Shown: positions 6,742-12,612 of the stretch, in pieces
How positions within the stretch are numbered: the first letter of the stretch is position 1
Layout: every line of letters starts with the position of its first letter
Source: Candidatus Galloscillospira excrementavium
GTDB lineage: Bacteria > Bacillota > Clostridia > Oscillospirales > Oscillospiraceae
Direction: 5' to 3'
DNA length: 12,612 nucleotides
NCBI GenBank assembly: GCA_018711785.1
Contig: DVHW01000027.1
Coordinates: 1 to 12,612, forward strand
The notes under the pieces: model-generated
Database searches by the model: none
What the model saw: only the letters and a program-made list of their open reading frames with translations
What the model was told of the DNA's origin: nothing
Program-made: the position numbers and the translations under genes

Positions 6742-7655
6742 ACCAGATCGACGAAAAACTGCTGCGGGAGATCGCCGACCTGGAGGGGGTCCCCCAGGGG
6801 GCGTACAACATCCGCAAGAACGGCAAGCTGGAGGGCCGCTCCAGCTCGGCCCACATCACCATCGACACCAAGGCCGACAAGCCGGGCATCGACATCCACA
6901 TCGCCCCCGGCACCAGGCACGAGTCGGTCCACATCCCGGTCATCGTCACCGAGACAGGGCTGAAGGACCTGGTGTATAACGACTTCTTCATTGGCGCGGA
7001 CTGCGACGTGGACATCATCGCCGGCTGCGGCATCCACAACACCGGCTGCGAGACCGCCGAGCACGACGGCATCCACACCTTCTACGTGGGCAAAAATGCC
7101 CGGGTGCGCTATGTGGAGAAGCACTACGGCGAGGGGCCCGGCACCGGCAAGCGCATCCTCAACCCCCAGACCATCGTCTACCTGGAGGAGGGGGCCTCCA
7201 TCCAGCTGGAGACCACCCAGATCCGGGGGGTGGATTCCACCAAGCGGGAGACCAAGATCGTGGTGGGCAAGGGGGCCGAGGCGGTCATCACCGAAAAGCT
7301 CCTCACCCACGGCGACCAGACCGCCGAGAGCGATATGGAGGTCATTCTGGACGGGGAGGGGGCCAGCGGCCGGGTGATCTCCCGCAGCGTGGCCCAGGAC
7401 GCCTCCCAGCAGGTCTTCTACCCCAAGATGACGGGCAACGCCGCCTGCTTCGGCCACGTCCAGTGCGACTCCATCATCATGGGACAGGCCAAGATCAGCT
7501 CCATCCCCGCCATCGTGGCCAACCACGTGGACGCTCAGCTGGTCCACGAGGCCGCCATCGGCCGCATCGCGGGGGACCAGATTCTGAAATTGATGACCCT
7601 GGGCCTCACCGAGGCCGAGGCAGAGGAGAAGATACTCGATGGCTTTTTGCAGTGA
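6738..7655 (+). CDS. sufB: Short SufB/SufD-family Fe-S scaffold protein
   Basis: A 305-aa SufB/SufD-family protein, much shorter than the roughly 470-500 aa SufB of complete SUF operons. It is nearly all beta-helix core plus the C-terminal helical SufC-binding part (EAAIGRIAGDQILKLMTLGL). Cys243 (VQCDSIIMG) and Glu271 (HEAAIG) lie at the positions and spacing of the functionally important Cys405 and Glu434 of E. coli SufB (from memory, not aligned). Both support a genuine scaffold. The ATG lies inside the sufC stop, with AAGGAGG at 6721-6727. It ends 17 bases inside the thioesterase gene. Paired with a single SufC and no SufD, it probably forms a homodimeric scaffold (inference). The name SmsB has been used for this minimal type. 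Confidence 0.9.
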   Translation: MNQIDEKLLREIADLEGVPQGAYNIRKNGKLEGRSSSAHITIDTKADKPGIDIHIAPGTRHESVHIPVIVTETGLKDLVYNDFFIGADCDVDIIAGCGIHNTGCETAEHDGIHTFYVGKNARVRYVEKHYGEGPGTGKRILNPQTIVYLEEGASIQLETTQIRGVDSTKRETKIVVGKGAEAVITEKLLTHGDQTAESDMEVILDGEGASGRVISRSVAQDASQQVFYPKMTGNAACFGHVQCDSIIMGQAKISSIPAIVANHVDAQLVHEAAIGRIAGDQILKLMTLGLTEAEAEEKILDGFLQ

Positions 7656-8103
7656 TATGACCCCTGCGGAGCGGGAGGCGTTCTACCGGCAGGTGATGGA
7701 CCGCTCCAATCTGTCCGAACATTTTGCCACGGCCAGCGGCATCCGCATCACCTTTGTGGGCGACCAGCGGGCCGTGGGGGAGCTGACGGTTACCAAGCAC
7801 AGCCTCAACCCCATGGGAATCGTCCATGGCGGCTGTCTGGCCACTCTGGCCGACACAGTGGCCGGCACAGCGGTCCTTGCCGGCGGGTACAAGTGTGTCA
7901 CCCTCAGTTACAGCTTCAACTTTCTGCGTCCTGCTACGGGGTCGTGCATCCATTGTGCCGCCACGCCCCAAAAGGTGGGGAGCAATGTCTCTGTCATGGA
8001 TGTCACTCTGACCAATGACCAGGGCAAGGTGGTGGCCACCGGGAATTTCACGTTCTTCCACACCGGAGAACTGACCCTGGAAGACCTAAAACCCGTCCGA
8101 TGA
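7639..8103 (+). CDS. PaaI-family hotdog thioesterase
   Basis: A 154-aa single hotdog-fold protein, probably an acyl-CoA thioesterase of the PaaI group. The family signature is NPMGIVHGGCLATLADTVAGTA (about residues 55-76): the HGG turn precedes the central helix, with Asp in LAD as the likely catalytic acid. The beta strands LSYSFNFLRPATG and GNFTFFH follow. The ATG at 7639 overlaps the scaffold gene by 17 bp and has GAGGAGA (7623-7629) nine bases before it. The later in-frame ATG at 7657 lacks a binding site. It ends the operon at terminator 8151-8191. Its substrate, and any link to Fe-S assembly, cannot be told from sequence; the overlap does show co-expression. Confidence 0.87.
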   Translation: MAFCSDMTPAEREAFYRQVMDRSNLSEHFATASGIRITFVGDQRAVGELTVTKHSLNPMGIVHGGCLATLADTVAGTAVLAGGYKCVTLSYSFNFLRPATGSCIHCAATPQKVGSNVSVMDVTLTNDQGKVVATGNFTFFHTGELTLEDLKPVR

Positions 8104-8150
8104 GCCGTCCTGCCGGGCTGCGTTAGGGCCGGGAGACCCGCCCGAACCAT

Positions 8151-8191
8151 AAAAACGCCCCCGGCGTGCTCTGCACGCCGGGGGCGTTTTT
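8151..8191. terminator. Bidirectional terminator
   Basis: Perfect 18-bp stem, AAAAACGCCCCCGGCGTG (8151-8168) with its complement at 8174-8191, around loop CTCTG. It ends in five T on the plus strand and, through the A run, five T on the minus strand. It serves both convergent genes: the thioesterase operon (plus) and the small membrane protein (minus). Confidence 0.95.
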
Positions 8192-8206
8192 CTCTTCCTG
8201 CGGCCC

Positions 8207-8401
8207 TTACTCTTCCCAGTCCGCGTAGTCGTCAAACTCCGAGGAGTGGCAGCAGCAGGCCTTTTTCTCCATCACCTTGGTCCTGACCCAGGCAAAAAAC
8301 TCGGTGATCTTGTCCCAGTAGGCCACGACGGCGAACACCACCGCGGACATCACCATGAACGCCGCGGCCAGCTTGAGGAGAAATCCGAGGAACTTTTTCA
8401 T
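8207..8401 (-). CDS. Small membrane protein with CCCH motif and acidic tail
   Basis: A 64-aa protein I do not recognise. It has a short basic start (MKK), one hydrophobic helix (about residues 5-28, LGFLLKLAAAFMVMSAVVFAVVA), an amphipathic stretch (YWDKITEFFAWVRTKVMEKK), three consecutive Cys followed by His (49-52), and an acidic, aromatic C-terminus (EFDDYADWEE). It is probably a single-pass inner-membrane protein with the tail in the cytoplasm (positive residues flank both sides, so topology is uncertain). It is likely real: GGGAGG (8410-8415) lies eight bases before the ATG, a good promoter lies at 8436-8464, and a terminator follows. The Cys-Cys-Cys-His could bind a metal or be modified; that is only inference. 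Confidence 0.75.
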   Translation of the reverse strand: MKKFLGFLLKLAAAFMVMSAVVFAVVAYWDKITEFFAWVRTKVMEKKACCCHSSEFDDYADWEE

Positions 8402-8435
8402 CTCTGTCGCCTCCCGACTTGATTGAACTGCCCTT

Positions 8436-8464
8436 ATTGTACACGCTTTCCCGCCAAATTACAA
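8436..8464 (-). promoter_or_regulatory. Promoter of the small membrane protein gene
   Basis: Reading on the minus strand: TTGTAA (8459-8464), 17 bases, TACAAT (8436-8441), matching 4/6 and 5/6 of consensus. Transcription would start near 8429, about 28 bases before the ATG. Its -35 lies inside the left arm of an inverted repeat shared with the opposite promoter. Confidence 0.75.
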
Positions 8465-8496
8465 TCACCCCATCAAACTTTTTCCCTTGTAATTTG
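8455..8496. repeat. 10-bp inverted repeat spanning both divergent -35 boxes
   Basis: CAAATTACAA (8455-8464) and its exact complement TTGTAATTTG (8487-8496), 22 bases apart, arm centres 32 bp apart (about three helical turns). Each arm contains the -35 box of one of the two divergent promoters plus the first spacer bases. It could be a shared operator or simply a mirrored promoter. Confidence 0.7.
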
Positions 8497-8515
8497 CTCC
8501 GGAATAGAATAAAAT
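8487..8515 (+). promoter_or_regulatory. Promoter of the asp23-fakA operon
   Basis: TTGTAA (8487-8492), 17 bases, TAAAAT (8510-8515). The -35 is identical to that of the opposite promoter. A start near 8522 gives a leader of about 74 bases that contains the 8541-8558 hairpin. Confidence 0.75.
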
Positions 8516-8540
8516 AGAGGAACGAATGGAAAGAGCCTGT

Positions 8541-8558
8541 CCGCCGGCCTGCCGGCGG
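8541..8558 (+). other. Leader hairpin upstream of asp23-like gene
   Basis: CCGCCGG (8541-8547) pairs with CCGGCGG (8552-8558) around CCTG, within the 5' leader of the Asp23-like mRNA and 24 bases before its AAGGAAGG binding site. No U run follows. It may only stabilise the transcript. Confidence 0.45.
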
Positions 8559-8595
8559 CTCTCCTTGCTACCCCCTGACAGAAAGGAAGGTCCTT

Positions 8596-8946
8596 ATGAA
8601 GCTGCAAACCGAGAAGGGCGCCATCATCATCAGCAGCGACGTGTTCACCAATATCACCGGCGCGGCGGCCACCAACTGCTACGGCGTCAAGGGCATGGCG
8701 GTCCGCTCCAAGACCGACGGCCTGGTCCACCTCCTCCGGCGGGAGTCCATGTCCAAGGGCGTCAAGGTCACGTACAACGACGACAATACGGTCTCCATCG
8801 AGCTGCACATCATCGTGGACAACGGCGTCAATCTGGCGGTGATCTCCCGCTCCATCATGAGCGAGGTCCGCTACGTCGTCAGCCGCACCACCGGTGTGGA
8901 GGTCCGCAATGTGGACGTCTGCATCGACTCCATGGTCATCGGCTGA
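8596..8946 (+). CDS. Asp23/Gls24 family protein (YloU-like)
   Basis: A 116-aa Asp23/Gls24-family protein, about the usual length of YloU. It opens with the family pattern GAIIISSDVFTNITGAAATNCYGVKGM, where DVF-x5-A-x3-C-YGVxGM is typical, and continues with an alternating beta/alpha region (VSIELHIIVDNGVNLAVISRSIMSEVRYVV) and VEVRNVDVCIDSMVI. Relatives associate with the membrane and are linked to envelope or alkaline stress; their biochemical function is unsettled. GAAAGGAAGG (8581-8590) precedes the ATG. The fakA-like gene begins 33 bases after the stop, the same order as yloU-yloV in Bacillus, so the two almost certainly form an operon. Confidence 0.9.
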   Translation: MKLQTEKGAIIISSDVFTNITGAAATNCYGVKGMAVRSKTDGLVHLLRRESMSKGVKVTYNDDNTVSIELHIIVDNGVNLAVISRSIMSEVRYVVSRTTGVEVRNVDVCIDSMVIG

Positions 8947-8979
8947 CGGGCCCACTTGGTATAGAAAGGAATCATCGAC

Positions 8980-10668
8980 ATGAGAGACACCATTGACGGC
9001 GCATTGTTCGCGCAGATGGTCATCCACGGCGCGGCCTGCATCAACCAGCAGAAGCAGCACGTCAACGAGCTGAACGTGTTCCCCGTGCCCGACGGGGATA
9101 CGGGCACCAATATGAGCCTCACCATCGGCGCCGCCGCCACCGAACTGCGCAAGAAGCCGGCCGCCACGGTGGGCCAGGCCGCCTCCACCACCGCCTCCGC
9201 CCTGCTGAGGGGGGCCCGCGGCAACTCCGGGGTCATCCTCTCCCTGCTCTTCCGCGGCTTTTCCAAGGCGGTGAAGGACAAGGACACCATCGACGGCCGG
9301 GACCTGGCCATCGCCCTGGATTTCGGCGTGGCCGCCGCCTACAAGGCGGTGATGAAGCCCACCGAGGGCACCGTCCTCACCGTGTCCCGCCTGGCCGCCC
9401 GCCGGGCCGCCGAGGTGGCCCGGGAGAACCCCGCCATCGAGCACGTGCTGGAGGAGGCCATCCAGGAGGGCCATGTGGCCCTGGACCACACCATCGAGCA
9501 AAACCCCGTGCTCAAGAAGGCCGGCGTGGTGGACGCGGGGGGCAAGGGCTTCCTCATCATCCTCCAGGGCATGCTGGACGAGCTGCGGGGCCTGCCCATG
9601 CCCGAGGGGGCGGAGGACCCGGCCCCGGCAAAGGAGAAGGCCGACTTCGCCGCCCTGAGCCAGGAGGAGATCACCTTCGCCTTCGACACGGTGTTCATCG
9701 TCCGCAAGACCAGGGAGAACGTGGACCTGGACCCCTACCGGGCCTACCTCAACAGCATCGGCGACAGCCTGGTCATCGGCGAGGACGACGAGGCCTTCAA
9801 GGTCCACGTCCACACCAACACCCCCGGCGACGCCCTGAACGAGGCCCAGAAGTACGGCGTGCTGGAGCTGGCCAAGATCGAGAACATGCGCACCCAGGCC
9901 GAGGACCTGGCCGCGGGCAAGCACGTACAGAGCACCGACGACCTGGAGGCCATTGAGGCCGAGCTGGAGGGCGCCCACGAGGGCGGGCGGAAGATCGCCC
10001 CGCCGGAGAAGAAGTACGGCGTGGTGGCCGTGGCGGCCGGGGACGGCCTCGCCGCGGTGTTCAAGGACCTGGGGGTGGACGGCGTCATCAGCGGCGGCCA
10101 GACCATGAACCCCTCCACCGACGACATCATGAAGGTCATCGATGCCACCCCGGCGGAGATTGTCTTTGTCCTGCCCAACAACGGCAACATCATTATGGCC
10201 GCCCAGCAGTGCGTGCCCCTGGCGGAGGGCAAGCAGGTGGTGGTCCTGCCCACCAAGACGGTGCCCCAGGGCATCTCCGCCATGCTGGTCATGGACCCGG
10301 AGGCCGACGTGGAGACCAACGTGGCCGCCATGACCGAGGCCTTCGGCCACGTCCGCACCTCCGAGGTGACCTACGCCGCCCGGGACTCCGACTTTGACGG
10401 CTTCGCCATCAAGCGGGGGGACTACCTGGCCCTGGCCGAGCACCAGCTCTTCGGCACCGACCGGAACATCGAGAAGCTGCTCTCCCGCCTGGCCGAGTCT
10501 GACGCGGTGAAGGACGCGGAGTTCATCACCATCTTCTACGGCGAGGACGTGAAGGAGAAGGAGGCCCAGAAGGCCCTGAAGGTCTTTACCAGCGCCTGCC
10601 CGGGCGCCGAGATCACGCTGCTCTCCGGCGGCCAGCCCGTGTACTACTATATGATCTCTGCGGAGTAA
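8980..10668 (+). CDS. fakA: Fatty acid kinase subunit A (FakA/YloV, DAK2 domain)
   Basis: A 562-aa protein close to the length of Staphylococcus FakA (about 550). It should be the ATP-binding half of fatty acid kinase, phosphorylating exogenous fatty acids presented by a FakB (DegV-family) carrier so that PlsX/PlsY can use them. The N-terminal DhaL-like DAK2 domain (about 1-205) has NVFPVPDGDTGTNM, with Asp38, Asp40 and Asn44 as the expected Mg-ATP ligands, and RGARGNSGVILS. A middle domain follows (about 225-340) and a FakA C-terminal domain (about 350-560: VDGVISGGQTMNPST, FVLPNNGNIIMAA). GAAAGGA lies nine bases before the ATG. No fakB is in the window; FakB is often encoded elsewhere. Gene order with asp23 supports the call. 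Confidence 0.93.
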   Translation: MRDTIDGALFAQMVIHGAACINQQKQHVNELNVFPVPDGDTGTNMSLTIGAAATELRKKPAATVGQAASTTASALLRGARGNSGVILSLLFRGFSKAVKDKDTIDGRDLAIALDFGVAAAYKAVMKPTEGTVLTVSRLAARRAAEVARENPAIEHVLEEAIQEGHVALDHTIEQNPVLKKAGVVDAGGKGFLIILQGMLDELRGLPMPEGAEDPAPAKEKADFAALSQEEITFAFDTVFIVRKTRENVDLDPYRAYLNSIGDSLVIGEDDEAFKVHVHTNTPGDALNEAQKYGVLELAKIENMRTQAEDLAAGKHVQSTDDLEAIEAELEGAHEGGRKIAPPEKKYGVVAVAAGDGLAAVFKDLGVDGVISGGQTMNPSTDDIMKVIDATPAEIVFVLPNNGNIIMAAQQCVPLAEGKQVVVLPTKTVPQGISAMLVMDPEADVETNVAAMTEAFGHVRTSEVTYAARDSDFDGFAIKRGDYLALAEHQLFGTDRNIEKLLSRLAESDAVKDAEFITIFYGEDVKEKEAQKALKVFTSACPGAEITLLSGGQPVYYYMISAE

Positions 10669-10682
10669 ATCAGCTGATCTGT

Positions 10683-10714
10683 GAATGGGCGGCCCTCCGG
10701 CCGCCCATTCCTTT
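10683..10714 (+). terminator. Terminator-like hairpin between fakA and the C-S lyase gene
   Basis: Perfect 12-bp stem GAATGGGCGGCC (10683-10694) with GGCCGCCCATTC (10699-10710), loop CTCC, then CTTTTG. The T run is short (four), so read-through is possible. It lies 14 bases after the fakA stop and only eight bases before the next gene's ribosome binding site. Confidence 0.8.
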
Positions 10715-10737
10715 TGAACATCGGAAGGAGATGCGCT

Positions 10738-11925
10738 ATGTACGACTTTACCACCCTGCGCCCCCGTCGGGACATGGGGGCCGAGAAGTGGCTGGGCCTG
10801 GAGCGCAGCGGCTGCGCCGACCCCAATCTAGCCCCCCTGTCGGTGGCGGATATGGAGTTCCGGACCGCCCCGGAGATCACCGCCGCCCTGAAGGAGGCCG
10901 CCGACTTCGGCGTCTATGGCTACACCATCGGCGACCATCGTTATCGGGATGCGGTGTGCGCCTGGATGGACCGGCGCCACGGCTGGCTCATCGAGCCCAC
11001 CTGGATCCTCCAGACCTTCGGTGTGGTCCACGGCATCAACCTGGCCGTGCACGCCCTCACGAGCCCCGGGGACGGGGTCATCATCCAGCCCCCGGTGTAC
11101 CACCCCTTCCAGGCGGTCATCGAGGCCACCGGCCGCACCGTGCGCCCCAACCCCCTGGTGCGGCTAGAGGGCGGCCGGTACGAGATGGACTTTGAGGGAT
11201 TGGAGAAGCTGGTGAAGGAGCCCGCCACCAAGCTGATGCTCCTCTGCTCCCCCCACAACCCGGTGGGCCGGGTGTGGACGAAGGAGGAGCTCTCCCGGGT
11301 GGCGAAGCTCTGCCGGGACAACGGCGTGGTGGTCTACGCCGACGAGATCCACTTCGACTTCGTCCACGCGCCCCATGTACACACGGTCTTTGCCTCTCTG
11401 GACCAGGACACCGCGCGAAACTGCATCGTGGGCACCGCCGCCAGCAAGAGCTTCAACCTGGCGGGCCTGGCCACGGCCAACCTCATCATCCCCGACCCCG
11501 ACCTGCGGGAGCGCATCCGGCGGCAGGCCACCGGCTACACCGGGGAGTACAACAGCTACTTCGGCACTGTCGCCACCCGGGCGGCCTATGAGTCCGGGGA
11601 GGGGTGGCTGGACGAGCTGCTGGGGGTCATTTGGGGCAATTATAAATACTGCAAGGCATTTCTGGCGGAGAAATTCCCCTCCGTTGTGGTCTCCCCCCTG
11701 GAGGGGACCTACCTGCTCTGGGCCGACTTCCGCAGCCTGGGCCTGGGAGCGGAGGAGCTGGAGCGGTTCATGCTGGAGCAGGGGCTCTTCCTCAGCGAGG
11801 GCTACCACTTCGGCAGCCAGGGCGCCGGGTTCGAGCGCATCAACCTGGCCTGTCCCCGCGCCTGTCTGGAGAATGCCATGGAGCGCCTGGACCGAGGCGC
11901 CGCCAAGCTCCGTCTGCCGAGATAA
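10738..11925 (+). CDS. malY: MalY/PatB-family cystathionine beta-lyase (PLP C-S lyase)
   Basis: A 395-aa fold-type I PLP enzyme. The expected reaction is beta-elimination at carbon-sulfur bonds, for example cystathionine to homocysteine, pyruvate and ammonia. Family signs in order: PLSVADMEF near the start, YGYTIGDHRYRDAVCAWMDRRHGW, QPPVYHPFQ, SPHNPVGRVW, ADEIHFDFV, the PLP-binding Lys237 in TAASKSFNLAGL, and a C-terminal YLLWADFRSLGL with RINLACPR holding the carboxylate-binding Arg. Length fits MalY/PatB (about 390). The ATG at 10738 has GGAAGGAG (10723-10730) seven bases before it; an ATG at 10731 is in another frame. No promoter fits between the preceding hairpin and this gene. Exact substrate (cystathionine, cysteine or other thioethers) is uncertain. 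Confidence 0.92.
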   Translation: MYDFTTLRPRRDMGAEKWLGLERSGCADPNLAPLSVADMEFRTAPEITAALKEAADFGVYGYTIGDHRYRDAVCAWMDRRHGWLIEPTWILQTFGVVHGINLAVHALTSPGDGVIIQPPVYHPFQAVIEATGRTVRPNPLVRLEGGRYEMDFEGLEKLVKEPATKLMLLCSPHNPVGRVWTKEELSRVAKLCRDNGVVVYADEIHFDFVHAPHVHTVFASLDQDTARNCIVGTAASKSFNLAGLATANLIIPDPDLRERIRRQATGYTGEYNSYFGTVATRAAYESGEGWLDELLGVIWGNYKYCKAFLAEKFPSVVVSPLEGTYLLWADFRSLGLGAEELERFMLEQGLFLSEGYHFGSQGAGFERINLACPRACLENAMERLDRGAAKLRLPR

Positions 11926-11936
11926 CAGAGAAAACC

Positions 11937-11964
11937 GCGCCGGCATCCCGATGGATGCCGGCGC
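11937..11964 (+). terminator. GC hairpin after the C-S lyase gene
   Basis: Perfect 12-bp stem GCGCCGGCATCC (11937-11948) with GGATGCCGGCGC (11953-11964), loop CGAT, 11 bases after the stop. No T run follows, so termination may instead occur at the next hairpin (11973-12000). The arm is almost identical to the palindrome at 12171-12196. Confidence 0.6.
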
Positions 11965-11972
11965 TCAGGCTG

Positions 11973-12165
11973 TCGAAAAAGTGACGAGTCACTTTTTCGA
12001 GAAAGTTGCGGCGGTCATCGCGCAAGATTTTGCCCTTCCGTGAGACGGGCAAAACTCACACTCGCCCGCCGAGAAGTGTTTTTCGCCACGCACATGTCGC
12101 GGCGAAAAACGGATTCCACTTTTTTCGCGCCTGCGGGCGCGAACTCTACGAGGTTTTTCCACAAG
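11973..12165. repeat. Hairpin-dense non-coding element, possibly MITE-like
   Basis: No gene is supported in the 281 bases between the C-S lyase and the ABC ATPase. This part packs five inverted repeats: TCGAAAAAGTGA (11973-11984) with its complement 11989-12000; TTTTGCCC (12028-12035) with GGGCAAAA (12047-12054); GTTTTTCGCC (12078-12087) with GGCGAAAAAC (12101-12110); TTCGCGCC (12124-12131) with GGCGCGAA (12136-12143); and a weak match between its ends, CTGTCGAAAAA on the left and GTTTTTCCACAAG on the right read in reverse. The layout resembles a miniature repeat element or stacked bidirectional terminators. Only one copy is visible here, so mobility is unproven. Confidence 0.5.
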
Positions 12166-12170
12166 TTAGA

Positions 12171-12196
12171 CGCCGGCATCCCGCGGGATGCCGGCG
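12171..12196 (-). terminator. Palindromic hairpin after the ABC ATPase gene
   Basis: A perfect 26-bp palindrome made of CGCCGGCATCCCG and its complement, ten bases after the minus-strand stop of the ATPase gene. On the minus strand it is followed by TCTAACTT, a poor U run. It is probably the terminator of that gene. Confidence 0.6.
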
Positions 12197-12206
12197 CTGC
12201 CGTTTG

Positions 12207-12612
12207 TCAGAGCACTTTGGAGAGAAACTCGATGGTACGGGGCTCCTTCGGGTGGGCGAAGAACTCCGCGGGGGTGTTCTGCTCCAGGATGTGCCCGCCG
12301 TCCATGAACAGGACCCGGGTGCCCACCTCCCGGGCAAAGCCCATCTCGTGGGTGACCACCACCATGGTCATGCCCTCCTGGGCCAGCTCCTTCATGACCT
12401 GGAGCACCTCGCCCACCATCTCGGGGTCCAGGGCGGAGGTGGGCTCGTCGAAGAGCATGACCTTCGGATCCATCGCCAGTGCGCGGGCGATCGCGACCCG
12501 CTGCTGCTGGCCGCCGGAGAGCTGGGCGGGGTACTTCTTCGCCTGGTGGGCGATGCCCACGCGGTCCAGCAGCTCCAAGCCGCGCTTGTCGGCGTCGGCC
12601 TTCTTCGCTCCC
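12207..12612 (-). CDS. Polar amino acid ABC transporter ATP-binding protein (GlnQ-like), 5' part missing
   Basis: The C-terminal 134 residues or so of an ABC ATPase of about 240 aa; the frame runs off the right edge, so Walker A and the true start are outside. It has the signature [15 protein letters not shown], Walker [21 protein letters not shown], and the switch region [38 protein letters not shown] followed by the D-G-G strand is typical of the polar amino acid uptake family (GlnQ, ArtP, HisP). The TTG at 12576-12578 is an internal Leu ([10 protein letters not shown]), not a start. It would energise a permease whose genes probably lie to the right, upstream on this strand. The substrate cannot be told. 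Confidence 0.93.
   Translation of the reverse strand, partial: GAKKADADKRGLELLDRVGIAHQAKKYPAQLSGGQQQRVAIARALAMDPKVMLFDEPTSALDPEMVGEVLQVMKELAQEGMTMVVVTHEMGFAREVGTRVLFMDGGHILEQNTPAEFFAHPKEPRTIEFLSKVL

Noticed and set aside
9001..9700. Dihydroxyacetone kinase as an alternative for the DAK2-domain gene
   Set aside because: Length (562 aa), the C-terminal FakA-type domain and the asp23 neighbour fit fatty acid kinase; DhaL proteins are about 200 aa and sit beside dhaK.
8473..10443. 656-codon open minus-strand frame opposite asp23-fakA
   Set aside because: Antisense shadow of fakA with low-complexity Gly/His/Val composition; it also crosses the divergent promoters and has no start signals.
11937..12200. 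CRISPR array in the repeat-like intergenic region
   Set aside because: The repeated pieces are palindromic hairpins of different sequence with irregular spacing; there are no regular direct repeats with spacers and no cas genes.

Overview
The window reads as a GC-rich Firmicutes chromosome, most like a gut clostridium of the Oscillospiraceae (Flavonifractor/Lawsonibacter-like). The grounds are indirect: strong AGGAGG-type ribosome binding sites, hairpin terminators, a two-gene minimal SUF-type Fe-S machinery, an Asp23-FakA pair, and YitT and LUD-domain proteins, all in GC-rich codons. It looks like core-type chromosome with no phage, transposase or CRISPR genes. The one possible mobile trace is a hairpin-dense intergenic stretch near the right end.

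Left block (1-4768, all +): the 3' part of a type IIA topoisomerase A subunit, a YitT-family membrane protein, a LUD-domain protein with a four-cysteine cluster, and a lipoprotein. The lipoprotein has a transglutaminase-like fold that keeps the His and Asp but has Ser at the Cys position. Next comes an isolated tRNA-Gly(GCC) unit (4794-4950) with a fully consensus promoter and its own terminator.

Middle block: a ferritin-like protein (minus strand, 5141-5842) is divergent from an operon of sufC, a short sufB/D-type scaffold and a PaaI-type thioesterase (6004-8103). The first two operon genes overlap by 4 bp and the last two by 17 bp. The intergenic space holds a 25-bp dyad (5858-5882) resembling IscR/Rrf2-type operators in length and outer bases. 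As minus-strand RNA it would also form a 10-bp hairpin two bases before the ferritin-like gene's ribosome binding site. An iron or Fe-S responsive regulon is the natural reading, but it is inference.

Right block: a second divergent pair consists of a 64-aa cysteine-bearing membrane protein (minus) and an Asp23-FakA operon (plus). Their promoters are mirror images, each with a -35 TTGTAA embedded in a 10-bp inverted repeat. A MalY/PatB-type C-S lyase follows FakA directly behind a terminator-like hairpin. Then comes a roughly 230-bp non-coding stretch with multiple hairpins, bracketed by two almost identical GC palindromes. The window ends inside a polar amino-acid ABC transporter ATPase on the minus strand.
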